43,987 nucleotides of DNA, taken from contig JAIBAX010000037.1 of NCBI GenBank assembly GCA_019694955.1, forward strand, positions 1 through 43,987, in the 5' to 3' direction. Numbering within the stretch: position 1 is the stretch's first letter; every line of letters begins with the position of its first letter. Shown one piece after another: positions 1-7,939 of this stretch. Below the pieces are notes generated by a model, which was given only the letters and a program-made list of their open reading frames with translations, was not told where the DNA came from and made no database searches. Source of the stretch: Chitinophagales bacterium. Lineage in GTDB: Bacteria; Bacteroidota; Bacteroidia; Chitinophagales; JADIYW01. Both the position numbers and the translations under genes were made by a program.

Positions 1-148
1 CACAACAAACCCTAATCGAAACGACAAACAATAAGACTTTACAATAGGGAAATTATGGGGAATTTTGATTTTAAAGTTTACAATTGCTCCTCCACCCAGT
101 GCATTAGTGTTTTCTTGTCCACGGAATAATCTCCTTCGTAATTAATCA
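1..148. repeat. Direct repeat copy 1: extra copy of the esterase 3' end
   Basis: Bases 1-148 match 209-356 with one visible difference (A at 128, G at 336). The offset is 208 bp, and the match may extend beyond the window start. Copy 2 holds the last 71 nt of the esterase gene plus 77 nt downstream, so copy 1 carries a headless 3' fragment (78-148, read on the minus strand). The single difference changes the esterase catalytic His codon (CAT) to Tyr (TAT) in this fragment. Bases 149-208 are AT-rich, unrelated sequence. Confidence 0.95.
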
Positions 149-208
149 TAAATTTTAAATTCAAAATGAAAAATTATCCTATTTATCCTATCCGTTTGGC
201 TCAAAGTT

Positions 209-356
209 CACAACAAACCCTAATCGAAACGACAAACAATAAGACTTTACAATAGGGAAATTATGGGGAATTTTGATTTTAAAGTTTACAATTGCTCCTC
301 CACCCAGTGCATTAGTGTTTTCTTGTCCACGGAATGATCTCCTTCGTAATTAATCA
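209..356. repeat. Direct repeat copy 2: overlaps the end of the intact esterase gene
   Basis: Second copy of the 148-bp repeat at 1-148. It includes the stop codon and last 23 or so codons of the esterase gene (286-356) and its downstream flank (209-285). Near-identity suggests a recent duplication. Confidence 0.95.
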
Positions 357-924
357 CTTTAAAAGGGATTTTTGATGCCTTAAACTTCTCTTCAAAGGCA
401 TGTTTATTTTCTGGTGTGATATAGATATCCTTATCACCCACAAACAATGTTGTCGGGATATTCATCAGATTATTTTTTTCCATCAACTCATTGCCAATAC
501 TTCCCGCCCAAAAACAAAGATGACGAATATTGCCATTGTAAACATTTGCCCATCTAGAAATGGTGGAAACACCTTGAGAAAAACCAAACCCTATGATTTT
601 ATGGTGTTCTTGTAGTGGAAATGTTTCGAGCAATTGGTTTAAATAATGGATATAATCCTTGATCTCATTTTCGCGATCTTCAGAAGTCATCCATGTGGCG
701 CCTACTCTCCCACTCATCCCATCAATATACGCTCTGGACAATGCTTCGGGTACGATTACAAAATGCTTGGCAAGGTCTAATTCATTAAATTTTTCTATAA
801 AATAACGCCCCAACATGCCATATCCATGACAAGCAATCCAAACATATTTCGTTTCTTCTGTACAATTACCCAAGGTATATACCCGCGCATGTCGTTGTAC
901 CAATAATGAATGTTCCTGTATCAT
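286..924 (-). CDS. Alpha/beta-hydrolase, phospholipase/carboxylesterase type
   Basis: A 212-residue serine hydrolase resembling the Abhydrolase_2 (carboxylesterase/acyl-protein thioesterase) family; the length fits. The oxyanion-loop motif HGYG is at residues 33-36. The nucleophile elbow G-F-S-Q-G puts the serine at 116. The acid is likely in G-D-K-D (164-166), and the histidine is H197 in G-D-H-S. There is no signal peptide, so it is probably cytoplasmic. It lies 20 bp behind a Crp/Fnr regulator gene on the same strand and is probably co-transcribed with it. A Baeyer-Villiger-type monooxygenase is nearby, and its ester products would suit such an enzyme, but that link is inference. The substrate is unknown. 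Confidence 0.85.
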   Translation of the reverse strand: MIQEHSLLVQRHARVYTLGNCTEETKYVWIACHGYGMLGRYFIEKFNELDLAKHFVIVPEALSRAYIDGMSGRVGATWMTSEDRENEIKDYIHYLNQLLETFPLQEHHKIIGFGFSQGVSTISRWANVYNGNIRHLCFWAGSIGNELMEKNNLMNIPTTLFVGDKDIYITPENKHAFEEKFKASKIPFKVINYEGDHSVDKKTLMHWVEEQL

Positions 925-944
925 TTGTTATTAATAGTTTTACC

Positions 945-1583
945 TCATAGTTTATTCTGTCGGTCAGAAGCTCTTTTCTTTACAATTTTATTCTTCAGCC
1001 TACTTAGAGATTCCGGCTCCATACCTAATACAGATGCCAATTGGTGCTGCGGTACTCTACTAATTATTTCCGGCTTATTCTCTAACATCCTAATAAAGCG
1101 TTCTTCACTGGAAAGGATCAGCTGACCTTCTAATGATTCCACCAAATCCAGTACAATTCTTTCAAAAATAACCAACATATTTTTGGCAATATTCACATCC
1201 TCATCAATTTTCGACTTGAGCAAATCATAATTAATCGCCAGCACGGTACTATCTTCCAATGCCTGAAAAGTAAGATTAGAGGGTTGATTGAGAATAATAC
1301 TGGTATAGGAAGCGAAGACATCCATTTCCTTCCTAAGCCATACAGTATATTCCTTTTCTTCTCTGATGTGGAATGCCCTAAATATCCCTTTCAGGATAAA
1401 AACAATTCTTCTATCATATTGACCTTCTTTGATGAGGTAATCTTTCTTTTTTACCTGAATGATCTCGGAATATGGAATGGTCTTAAGGATGGCATTATAA
1501 CTCAATTCCGGAATTTCATTCTTAAATTCCATAATCATCTTGTTCAGAAAGTCCTCACCGCTTGTTTCCATCATATTTAACAT
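945..1583 (-). CDS. Crp/Fnr-family transcriptional regulator
   Basis: A 212-residue protein with an N-terminal cyclic-nucleotide-binding-like beta barrel (about 35-125), seen in the run IKEGQYDRRIVFILKGIFRAF, and a C-terminal winged helix (about 165-205, QLASVLGMEPESLSRLKNKI). This is the common Bacteroidota Crp/Fnr layout. No Cys cluster for an Fnr-type Fe-S centre is visible, so the signal is unknown. The start could be Met1 or Met4/Met5. It lies directly upstream of the esterase gene and may control it or itself. A degenerate -7 element (TAACTTTC, minus strand, 1615-1608) lies about 25 bp upstream. Confidence 0.88.
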   Translation of the reverse strand: MLNMMETSGEDFLNKMIMEFKNEIPELSYNAILKTIPYSEIIQVKKKDYLIKEGQYDRRIVFILKGIFRAFHIREEKEYTVWLRKEMDVFASYTSIILNQPSNLTFQALEDSTVLAINYDLLKSKIDEDVNIAKNMLVIFERIVLDLVESLEGQLILSSEERFIRMLENKPEIISRVPQHQLASVLGMEPESLSRLKNKIVKKRASDRQNKL

Positions 1584-1864
1584 TCGCTTTCAAAGCCATT
1601 TAATCACGAAAGTTAATAAAAGTAAGACATTTAGTTGCTTTTTATATAAAATAATCAACCGAAATATTAGTAGGCTGTTTCCCGATGAATGAATCGGGAT
1701 TAGGAGAAAGCACAAAAATGATTCTTTCATACAAGACGTAATTTGGGGTAAATAAAGTTCATTTTCATTAAATAACAAAAGTCAAGGAAATTAAGCAATT
1801 CATTTATCAGATTTACATAATAAAATAGAACATATTACTTTTGCATATCTGAAATCGAAGAATT
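1584..1864. other. Divergent intergenic region with a CCCGAT hairpin
   Basis: A 281-bp gap between divergent genes. It contains a perfect 7-bp inverted repeat, TCCCGAT (1680-1686), loop GAATGA, ATCGGGA (1693-1699). A similar TCCCGA/TCGGGA hairpin occurs at 38383-38398. No T-run follows, so a terminator is not supported. A reading frame at 1590-1778 has no recognisable protein character. Confidence 0.6.
1836..1843 (+). promoter_or_regulatory. Bacteroidota -7 element TACTTTTG upstream of the DUF4442 gene
   Basis: TACTTTTG fits TAnnTTTG exactly and ends 21 nt before the ATG at 1865, giving a leader of about 15 nt. No clear TTG sits at the expected -33 position. Confidence 0.55.
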
Positions 1865-2383
1865 ATGTACGACAAGATTAACCAAATACTTAGAAAGTTC
1901 TTTAAACCGGCAACCTTATTCCGGGTGATGTTTAACATCTCTCCAATGTATAAGAGATCTACGGCTAAAATACTTGCGGTGTCAGATAATTTATATACTG
2001 TAAATATCATCATTCCATTGAGTTACAAAAACAGAAATTATGTAGGGACAATTTTTGGTGGTAGCCTATTCTCGGCGACAGACCCAATATTCATGGTTCA
2101 GTTGATACAAATCTTAGGAAAGGATTTTGTGGTTTGGGACAAGTCATCCACCATACAATTTAAACGCCCGGCTAATAGTGATGCGTATGCTACATTTTCT
2201 TTTACAGAAGAAGAAATAAAACGGATTAAGGATGATGCAGCGTCAGAAGGATCCATAAATCTTGTAAAATCTTTGGATATTACCAATAAAAATGGCGATA
2301 TTGTATTTGCACAGGTAGAAAAAACGATTTATATCGCCACAAAAGAATACTATGCGCAAAGGAAAAAACCTACACCTGCTTGA
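1865..2383 (+). CDS. DUF4442-like hot-dog-fold protein (putative thioesterase)
   Basis: A 172-residue protein resembling the DUF4442 branch of hot-dog-fold proteins, whose relatives are acyl-thioester hydrolases. The segment around 60-80 (RNYVGTIFGGSLFSATDP) looks like the hot-dog central helix preceded by the Gly-rich substrate turn. The strand-rich C-terminal half ends in a Lys/Pro tail. There is no signal peptide or membrane segment. It is 51 bp upstream of the flavin monooxygenase gene on the same strand, so the two probably form an operon. A role on acyl-CoA or related thioesters is family-level inference; the substrate is unknown. Confidence 0.72.
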   Translation: MYDKINQILRKFFKPATLFRVMFNISPMYKRSTAKILAVSDNLYTVNIIIPLSYKNRNYVGTIFGGSLFSATDPIFMVQLIQILGKDFVVWDKSSTIQFKRPANSDAYATFSFTEEEIKRIKDDAASEGSINLVKSLDITNKNGDIVFAQVEKTIYIATKEYYAQRKKPTPA

Positions 2384-2434
2384 TACTAAAAAGTAAACTT
2401 TGAAAGATTAATTAATAGAAAAGAAAAATATACG

Positions 2435-3895
2435 ATGAAGAAATTAGATAATCATTTTGATGTAATCATCATGGGTGCCGGACTCTCAGGTATCGGCGCA
2501 GCTTGTCACCTGAAACGTCAATGCCCCGATAAAACATTCGCCATCTTAGAAGCCCGAAGCAGCATGGGAGGCACTTGGGATTTGTTTCGCTATCCCGGCA
2601 TACGCTCTGATTCTGACATGTACACCTTAGGATATAATTTCAAACCTTGGACAAATCCTAAGAGCATTGCCGATGGTCCAGATATTTTGAATTATATAAA
2701 AGAAACTGCCAATGAGTATCGCATAGAATCAAGTATTCGGTATGAAACAAAAGTCAAAGAAGCACATTGGGACAGCAGCAGTAATACATGGACAATAAAA
2801 TGTGAACATGTAAAAACAAAGAAAGAAGTTACCTACACCTGCCATTACCTACATTCCTGCTTAGGCTATTATAAGTATGAAAATGGATTTACGCCAGATT
2901 TTAAAGGCAAGGAAAAGTATAAAGGCACCATCATCCATCCACAATTGTGGCCGGAAGATCTGGATTATACAGATAAAGAAGTTCTTGTAATCGGTAGTGG
3001 TGCAACGGCGGTGACCTTGGTACCTGCCATGACAGACAAGGCTAAGCATGTGACCATGCTGCAGCGCTCTCCAACTTATGTTGTAAGCGTACCCAATAAA
3101 AGTCTATTTCCTAAGAAATTGAATGAACTGTTGCCGGATAATATTATGTATAATATCAATAGGACTGCACATGTGGGCATTACCATTTTGCAATATTCCT
3201 TGAGTCGTAACCAACCCAATATGATGAAAAATTTCTTCATCAATAATGCAAAAAAACAACTCCCTTCCGACTATGATATTCAAACTCATTTCACACCGAA
3301 ATACCAACCTTGGGACGAAAGATTGTGTGCCGTACCTAATGGCGATTTATTTAAAGCCATCAAGAAAGGGAAAGCCAGTATTGTCACTGATCAGATTGAC
3401 ACTTTTACAAAAGATGGCGTTCTATTAAAATCAGGTAAGGAACTTAAAGCCGACATCATCATCACTGCCACCGGATTGGAGGTACAAATGTTGGGTGGCA
3501 TCAAAGCATTTATAGATGGAGAGGCATATAATCCCAAAGAAGCCATCATCTACAAAGGAATGATGATTAAAGATGTACCTAATTTTGTTTTCGTATTTGG
3601 ATATACGAATGCATCTTGGACATTGCGTGCTGATTTGGTATCTACCTATTTCTGCCGATTAATCAACGAAACGGAAAAGAACGGCAAGAAAACGTTTGTT
3701 GCCAAGAGTGCTAAAAAGATCGAACCAAAACCAATGTTCGATTTCCAACCGGGCTATATAAAACGTGCCATGGAAGCCGGAATACTGCCCTCGCAAGGCG
3801 CCAAAGAACCTTGGACACTCAAGCAAAATTATTTAGTGGATTTAGTGGAAATGAATTTCGGCAAACTAAAAGATGGCTACATGAAGTTCTACTAA
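2435..3895 (+). CDS. Flavin-containing monooxygenase, Baeyer-Villiger type
   Basis: A 486-residue FAD/NADPH monooxygenase. The first dinucleotide fold carries GAGLSG (14-19), followed by GGTWDLFRYPGIRSDSD (45-61), typical of Baeyer-Villiger enzymes and relatives. The BVMO fingerprint FxGxxxHxxxWP appears at 162-173 as Y-K-G-T-I-I-H-P-Q-L-W-P, with Tyr for the first Phe. The second (NADPH) nucleotide motif GSGATA is at 187-192. The C-terminal half holds ITATGLEV, the usual ATG motif. Such enzymes insert oxygen next to a ketone to give an ester or lactone, or oxidise S/N. Esterase and epoxide-hydrolase genes are close by. The substrate cannot be read from sequence. Confidence 0.9.
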   Translation: MKKLDNHFDVIIMGAGLSGIGAACHLKRQCPDKTFAILEARSSMGGTWDLFRYPGIRSDSDMYTLGYNFKPWTNPKSIADGPDILNYIKETANEYRIESSIRYETKVKEAHWDSSSNTWTIKCEHVKTKKEVTYTCHYLHSCLGYYKYENGFTPDFKGKEKYKGTIIHPQLWPEDLDYTDKEVLVIGSGATAVTLVPAMTDKAKHVTMLQRSPTYVVSVPNKSLFPKKLNELLPDNIMYNINRTAHVGITILQYSLSRNQPNMMKNFFINNAKKQLPSDYDIQTHFTPKYQPWDERLCAVPNGDLFKAIKKGKASIVTDQIDTFTKDGVLLKSGKELKADIIITATGLEVQMLGGIKAFIDGEAYNPKEAIIYKGMMIKDVPNFVFVFGYTNASWTLRADLVSTYFCRLINETEKNGKKTFVAKSAKKIEPKPMFDFQPGYIKRAMEAGILPSQGAKEPWTLKQNYLVDLVEMNFGKLKDGYMKFY

Positions 3896-3967
3896 CCAAA
3901 CATCGGCATGGGAAGAAAATGTGATTCATTTGAATGATTGTAAAATTCTATTGGATGATTCTTGTAT

Positions 3968-4005
3968 CACAAAGTTTCTCAAAGAAGGCACTAAGAACAC
4001 AAAGG
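3968..4005. repeat. CACAAAG-rich degenerate repeat
   Basis: A stretch with spaced CACAAAG/TCAAAGAAGG/ACACAAAGG units, of the same kind as the clearer block at 38406-38450 on the opposite strand. Such CACAAAG-periodic blocks recur in many Bacteroidota intergenic regions (established impression); no function is known. Confidence 0.4.
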
Positions 4006-4086
4006 CTTCGACACGAGCAAATATTTTATCAATGGATCTTCTAACAAAACTCGAAATTCAAATTTAAAAACTTGAGATTAAGACTA

Positions 4087-4114
4087 TTGTATTTACCAAT
4101 TTTTGGTAACTTTG
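4087..4114 (+). promoter_or_regulatory. parDE promoter with an overlapping palindromic operator
   Basis: TTG (4087-4089), 17-nt spacer, TAACTTTG (4107-4114) matches the Bacteroidota promoter. A perfect inverted repeat, TTACCAA-TTT-TTGGTAA (4093-4109), fills the spacer and covers the first bases of the -7 element. Binding there would block RNA polymerase, as expected for autorepression by an antitoxin or antitoxin-toxin complex. The ATG at 4131 is 16 nt after the -7 element. Confidence 0.7.
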
Positions 4115-4130
4115 AAGAAAGTTTAACAAA

Positions 4131-4379
4131 ATGAAAAATACATCGATTTCCTTAGGAAGCTATTTTGATCAATTTGTGAGCAACCAAGTGTCAGCCGGAC
4201 GGTATAAAAACGTGAGTGAGGTCATTCGTGCAGGACTCCGACTTCTAGAAAATGAAGAAAGCAAAGCAATTGTACTTAGAAATGCTATTCAAGAAGGCTT
4301 AAACAGTCCAAGAGCTGAAAATTTTGACTTTGATAAAAATCTAGAAAGATTAAAATCTGAAAAAAGTAAAAATGGCTAA
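4131..4379 (+). CDS. parD: ParD-type antitoxin
   Basis: An 82-residue antitoxin of the ParD/CopG ribbon-helix-helix family. The N-terminal strand and helices (ISLGSYFDQFVSNQVSAGRYKNVSEVIRAGLRLLE, 5-39) form the DNA-binding domain, with the family signature G-R-Y-x-N-x-S-E-V-I-R-x-G-L-R-L-L-E. The charged C-terminal part (40-82) is the likely disordered segment that wraps the toxin. It overlaps the toxin gene by 8 bp, so the two are translationally coupled. The palindrome on its promoter (4093-4109) is the probable site of autorepression. Confidence 0.92.
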   Translation: MKNTSISLGSYFDQFVSNQVSAGRYKNVSEVIRAGLRLLENEESKAIVLRNAIQEGLNSPRAENFDFDKNLERLKSEKSKNG

Positions 4380-4671
4380 GGTTGTTCTAAGGCAGAAAGC
4401 AATAGACGATTTAAATGATATTTGGGATTATACCGTTGAAGATTGGTCTGAAAGTCAAGCTGACAGGTATTATTCGACTTTAAAATTTGACTGTTTGCAG
4501 ATTGGTGAAAATCCTACATTAGGAAAGAAATATGATGATATCAACAAACATCTACTTGGATTAAGATCAAGAAAACATATAATATTTTATCAACAAATTT
4601 CAGAAGATGAAGTTGAAATCATCAGAATTCTACACGAACGAATGGACTTAAAAATTCGAATTTATGAATAA
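4372..4671 (+). CDS. parE: ParE/RelE-superfamily toxin
   Basis: A 99-residue toxin of the ParE family. It shows the usual opening (LRQKAIDDLNDIWDYTVEDW, 6-25), the Q-A-D-R-Y-Y helix, the central G-x-x-Y/L-G-L-R-S-R-K-H-I-I-F-Y block (67-81), and the C-terminal R-I-L-H-E-R-M-D strand (85-92). The R-x-L-H-x-R-M-D ending is typical of ParE, whose members poison DNA gyrase; that activity is family knowledge. It looks complete. It is coupled to the antitoxin by an 8-bp overlap. Confidence 0.92.
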   Translation: MAKVVLRQKAIDDLNDIWDYTVEDWSESQADRYYSTLKFDCLQIGENPTLGKKYDDINKHLLGLRSRKHIIFYQQISEDEVEIIRILHERMDLKIRIYE

Positions 4672-4812
4672 AACTACCTCCATAATTATGTTTTTCTTAC
4701 ACTTAGAACAAAGCTACTCTCATTTTCGTGTCTCCAAATAAACGTTGAGTTTTATCTACTCTCTCTTATATCTCCTTGTATACTCTGAAGCGAGGTATTT
4801 TGATTTGATGAA

Positions 4813-5124
4813 TTATTTTGTTTCGTTCCGGAGAAAAAAATTGCCACTTATCAGCAAAAAGATGGTCAACAGGAATGCCAATATCCATACCCACGACAGG
4901 TCATTTTTATACAACATCATCGCATGGGTTGATATTGGATAAATGGAAGCGATGAAATATAAGTGCCTCCGATTTTGAAAAGGCTTCAATATACTTATCC
5001 AACATATGCTATATGCTAATATGTGAAAAACATGCCTCCATATCATGTCTTCTCCATCTATAATACCAAAGTATATATTGATGGCAATACAAATGGTAAA
5101 AAAAATGGAAAAGAGAATTTTCAC
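4813..5124 (-). CDS. Small integral membrane protein, unknown function
   Basis: 103 residues with about three hydrophobic segments (2-20, 32-48, 75-96) and a basic C-terminus. No family recognised. The start is a GTG whose first bases overlap the stop of the upstream SRPBCC gene (GTGA, 5124-5121), which argues for translational coupling and makes this a real gene. It is the last gene of the minus-strand operon with the DUF3089 hydrolase, the epoxide-hydrolase-like enzyme and the SRPBCC protein, so it may serve the same pathway. Confidence 0.7.
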   Translation of the reverse strand: MKILFSIFFTICIAINIYFGIIDGEDMIWRHVFHILAYSICWISILKPFQNRRHLYFIASIYPISTHAMMLYKNDLSWVWILAFLLTIFLLISGNFFLRNETK

Positions 5125-5546
5125 CTATTTGCTTTTTGCAATTTTTTCAATCCACTTCTGATGCTTCTTTCCAAAAAGAACCTGACAATCTGTGCAATAA
5201 ACGGTATCGAGGAGTCAAAAAAAATGGTATAGTCTAGTTGTGAACCACTTTCGGTTTGCCTAAATTTCATAATGCCGTGATGATCTTTTAACGGACTGCC
5301 TTTGGTAATCTTATATTCAATCAGTTCGTTCTTTGTATAGGCAGTAATCGATTCCTCAAAGGGCGGTTCAAATGCAATTTGTAGTCTGCGTACCGAGCCG
5401 ACACCATAACGCTCATTTTCTCCCTCCCGGATGGTGGTGATTTTTATAGGCGAAAAAATCCCTTGCAAATTTTCATGGCGTTCCATGAAAGCAAACAATT
5501 GTTCTACTGAAAACGGAAATTCTTCTTTAATCTCAATGTGCTGCAT
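5121..5546 (-). CDS. SRPBCC (START/Bet v 1-like) family protein
   Basis: A 141-residue protein with the SRPBCC shape: an opening beta strand (IEIKEEFPFSVEQLFAFM), a central sheet with the G-V-G-S-V-R-R-L motif (49-56), and a long amphipathic C-terminal helix (FIAQIVRFFLERSIRSGLKKL). These helix-grip folds bind hydrophobic ligands, and some act as cyclases or hydrolases. The gene is 3 bp behind the epoxide-hydrolase-like gene and overlaps the next gene by 4 bp, so it is mid-operon. Ligand unknown. Confidence 0.78.
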   Translation of the reverse strand: MQHIEIKEEFPFSVEQLFAFMERHENLQGIFSPIKITTIREGENERYGVGSVRRLQIAFEPPFEESITAYTKNELIEYKITKGSPLKDHHGIMKFRQTESGSQLDYTIFFDSSIPFIAQIVRFFLERSIRSGLKKLQKANR

Positions 5547-5549
5547 ATA

Positions 5550-6329
5550 TTATTCTTTTAACCATCTATCAACGTCCTTATTAAACTCATCCGCTTTATC
5601 CACCATTACCCAATGGGCGCTATCATATCCTTTCACGCGGTTCTCGGGATGCTTCGCCAACTCCTCCAACCAACTTTCACTGTGGAAAGAAAATGGTTTT
5701 TTCTTCGCATAAACATAGAAAAATGGAAAACTCGGTCTTATTTGCACCAACTTACTCATTCCGCCGGCAATGTTAAACCACCTCATCGCATACGGCAAAC
5801 CCATGCCTGCGTGGATATTATTCATATTACTCCTTGCTTTTAAGGCTTTCGCCATGGTTTTATGTACGGCATCACTTTTAACCAGCCAACCCAAGGCCAA
5901 CGTAAACTGATAAGAGAATGCCATAAGTTTTGCCGACAAGGGAAGGGACTTTTCGAACTCCTTGGAAGAGGCATCTCCCACATCTATTGCAACCATTTTT
6001 TTCACCGTTTCGGGATAACGCATTACATATTCATATCCAAATACACACCCCCAATCGTGAACCATAAATACAACCTGTTCATTTTTGCCAATAGCCTCCA
6101 CGATATCTCTTATGCGTTGTACAATTTCATCTAGCGTATATTTATGGTCATCTCCTTTGCTAAATCCGGGTAATGTAAATGTAGCACAGGTAAATTCCTT
6201 TTGAAAATAAGCGACTTGCTTATCCCAAATCTCATGCGTATCCGGCCAGCCGTGAATCATAAGCATGGTGGTACTCCCTTCTCCATATAGGTGTACTGTT
6301 GTGTTTTTAACTTGAATTGTCTTTGTCAT
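5550..6329 (-). CDS. Epoxide-hydrolase-like alpha/beta-hydrolase
   Basis: A 259-residue alpha/beta hydrolase. The oxyanion motif H-G-W-P-D is at 26-30. The nucleophile elbow reads V-H-D-W-G (90-94), giving Asp92 as nucleophile rather than Ser; this is the signature of epoxide hydrolases and haloalkane dehalogenases. The catalytic His is probably H239 in S-A-H-W. The cap region (about 125-200) is short and contains Lys/Arg-rich helices. No signal peptide. It sits in a tight operon: 5 bp after the DUF3089 hydrolase gene, 3 bp before the SRPBCC gene. Epoxide hydrolysis is more likely than dehalogenation, but the substrate is unknown. Confidence 0.82.
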   Translation of the reverse strand: MTKTIQVKNTTVHLYGEGSTTMLMIHGWPDTHEIWDKQVAYFQKEFTCATFTLPGFSKGDDHKYTLDEIVQRIRDIVEAIGKNEQVVFMVHDWGCVFGYEYVMRYPETVKKMVAIDVGDASSKEFEKSLPLSAKLMAFSYQFTLALGWLVKSDAVHKTMAKALKARSNMNNIHAGMGLPYAMRWFNIAGGMSKLVQIRPSFPFFYVYAKKKPFSFHSESWLEELAKHPENRVKGYDSAHWVMVDKADEFNKDVDRWLKE

Positions 6330-6334
6330 AATTT

Positions 6335-7333
6335 TTATTGTTGCTTTAAATATGCTTCCACTCTTTTTTGAACATTTGCTCTGATATCATACCAAAACAA
6401 ATTCATATCAATCAGGTGTAGTTCATCTTTCCTTTTAAAAAAAATAGTATTCGTTGTAACGTGCAGAAAATTATTTTGGATGTAGGCTTCGGTGTGGAAT
6501 CTCTTCTTTCTGTTTACATTGAGTAATATTCCACCAGTTGAAGAAGCAGGCATACTATCCAACCTCCATGAGATAGGATTTACGCAAACATTGCCGTGCA
6601 ATTGAACATCCAACTTGCCTTTTCCGGTAGACCCCGCCTTATAACTTGCCCATGTGATATAACAATTTACGGCTGTTTCTTCCTGACACGGCATCAACAC
6701 CTGATAATCTTCTTTATATACATCCATTCCGACAATATATGCCGCTACCAATTGTTGCTTTTTCTCCGGCGTATCAAAGAAATCTCTTATCAATCGCTTG
6801 CCATGCGTGGAACCTTGGCTATGGGAGGCAATGATAATAGGTCTTCCTTGGTTGTAGTATTTCAGATAATAATCAAAAGCTTCTTTTATATCTTGATAGG
6901 CCAGATCAAATGCTTGTTTACCATTTCCGGTAGTGTCATTATAGCTCTCTAAGATGGCCTGGCGATAGCGCGGGACATATACCCTTCCTACTTGATTGAA
7001 GATAGATGCCTGATATTTTACTGGCAATCCATCAATCTTTTTGTTCAAGTGCTTATCATTTACATCGGCATTCCAAGTATTTCCTTTTGTATATATGGTT
7101 GGGTAGATATAAAAAACATCTACTTGTTTTATTGTGTCATTGATCCATACTTCATCCTTGGGTATCAAATCTGCGGCATCCTGTCGGAATGGCAATGCAC
7201 TCCAATTATCTGGATTAGAATAATCAGGTTTTGAAGGCAACATATTTCTAGAAATATCCGGCAACGGCTTTGATTCAGACCATAACGCCTTTAACAAGAA
7301 TAATACAATGATAAACTTTTTTGAAAAATTCAT
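6335..7333 (-). CDS. Exported DUF3089-family alpha/beta-hydrolase
   Basis: A 332-residue protein with an N-terminal signal sequence (about 1-19) and no lipobox Cys, so it is probably periplasmic. The family's strand run V-D-V-F-Y-I-Y-P-T (71-79) and the nucleophile elbow A-S-H-S-Q-G-S (169-175, Ser172) identify a DUF3089-like hydrolase. The C-terminal half includes a conserved-looking L-H-G-N-V-C-V-N-P-I-S-W segment. It is the first gene of a minus-strand operon with an Asp-type hydrolase 5 bp downstream. The 119 bp up to the next gene hold no convincing promoter match. Esterase or lipase activity is family-level inference. Confidence 0.82.
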   Translation of the reverse strand: MNFSKKFIIVLFLLKALWSESKPLPDISRNMLPSKPDYSNPDNWSALPFRQDAADLIPKDEVWINDTIKQVDVFYIYPTIYTKGNTWNADVNDKHLNKKIDGLPVKYQASIFNQVGRVYVPRYRQAILESYNDTTGNGKQAFDLAYQDIKEAFDYYLKYYNQGRPIIIASHSQGSTHGKRLIRDFFDTPEKKQQLVAAYIVGMDVYKEDYQVLMPCQEETAVNCYITWASYKAGSTGKGKLDVQLHGNVCVNPISWRLDSMPASSTGGILLNVNRKKRFHTEAYIQNNFLHVTTNTIFFKRKDELHLIDMNLFWYDIRANVQKRVEAYLKQQ

Positions 7334-7452
7334 AAATATGCGTTGCGTCAGACCTTAATGTGTAATAAATATACTACTTATAATACTTGCATCCTACCAT
7401 TTGTGGTCATAAAAACAGGCTTGCCACACATTTAATAACAAATATCATCGTT

Positions 7453-7890
7453 TTACCCGTTAAATCCTTCTTTAACGTGACTTCCATCACAGTATGGTTT
7501 ATTTTTAGAATGCCCACATCTGCAAAAAGCGGTTACATTTGACTTCTTAGACTCATTCCCTTCACTATCCTTTATGTGAACATTGCCATACACCAATAAA
7601 GGTCCGTTTTTGAGGACTTCAATTTTTGTATCCGTTTCAACGGTCACTGCTCCTTGTACGGCATCATTATAGTAAAAAGTAAGTGCTTTACTTGGGCATT
7701 GATTCACTTGCTCTACGATTCTTGCCGTTGAAGCTCCCTTCATGTTGATCCAAGGTCTTTCACTAGGATTAAAGACGGACGACAAGCCTGTAGCCGCTTT
7801 CCAACAAACTGTTGAGTGTATACATGTTGCAGGCTTCCACACAATCGTCACCTCACCATTGGTATATTCTTTTACGATCTCTTCTGACAT
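7453..7890 (-). CDS. Two-domain iron-sulfur protein: Fer4_19-like plus CDGSH
   Basis: 145 residues from the chosen ATG at 7890. An upstream in-frame ATG at 7920 would add ten residues encoded within a duplicated noncoding segment, and the protein opens naturally at MSEEI. The N-terminal half (1-75) resembles the Fer4_19 divergent ferredoxin domain (C23, C29, C65). The C-terminal half carries a complete CDGSH motif: C123-x-C125-x2-S-x3-P-x-C134-D-G-S-H138, ligands for a [2Fe-2S] cluster. Probably a cytoplasmic redox or Fe-S-storage protein. It stands alone on this strand, and its 5' leader is duplicated downstream of a palindromic element (7938-8014). Confidence 0.88.
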   Translation of the reverse strand: MSEEIVKEYTNGEVTIVWKPATCIHSTVCWKAATGLSSVFNPSERPWINMKGASTARIVEQVNQCPSKALTFYYNDAVQGAVTVETDTKIEVLKNGPLLVYGNVHIKDSEGNESKKSNVTAFCRCGHSKNKPYCDGSHVKEGFNG

Positions 7891-7939
7891 AAATTGAATT
7901 TTAGATATTAAAACTGCCACAAAATAAAAAAAGTTTATT
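7889..7939. repeat. 51-bp direct repeat, left copy (leader of the CDGSH gene)
   Basis: Matches 8017-8067 with four visible differences at a 128-bp offset. It includes part of the start codon and the 5' leader of the CDGSH gene. The two copies bracket the palindromic element. Confidence 0.9.

Noticed and set aside
1590-1778. A 62-residue minus-strand ORF upstream of the Crp/Fnr gene
   Set aside because: No coding signature or promoter; it spans the CCCGAT hairpin in an AT-rich intergenic region.
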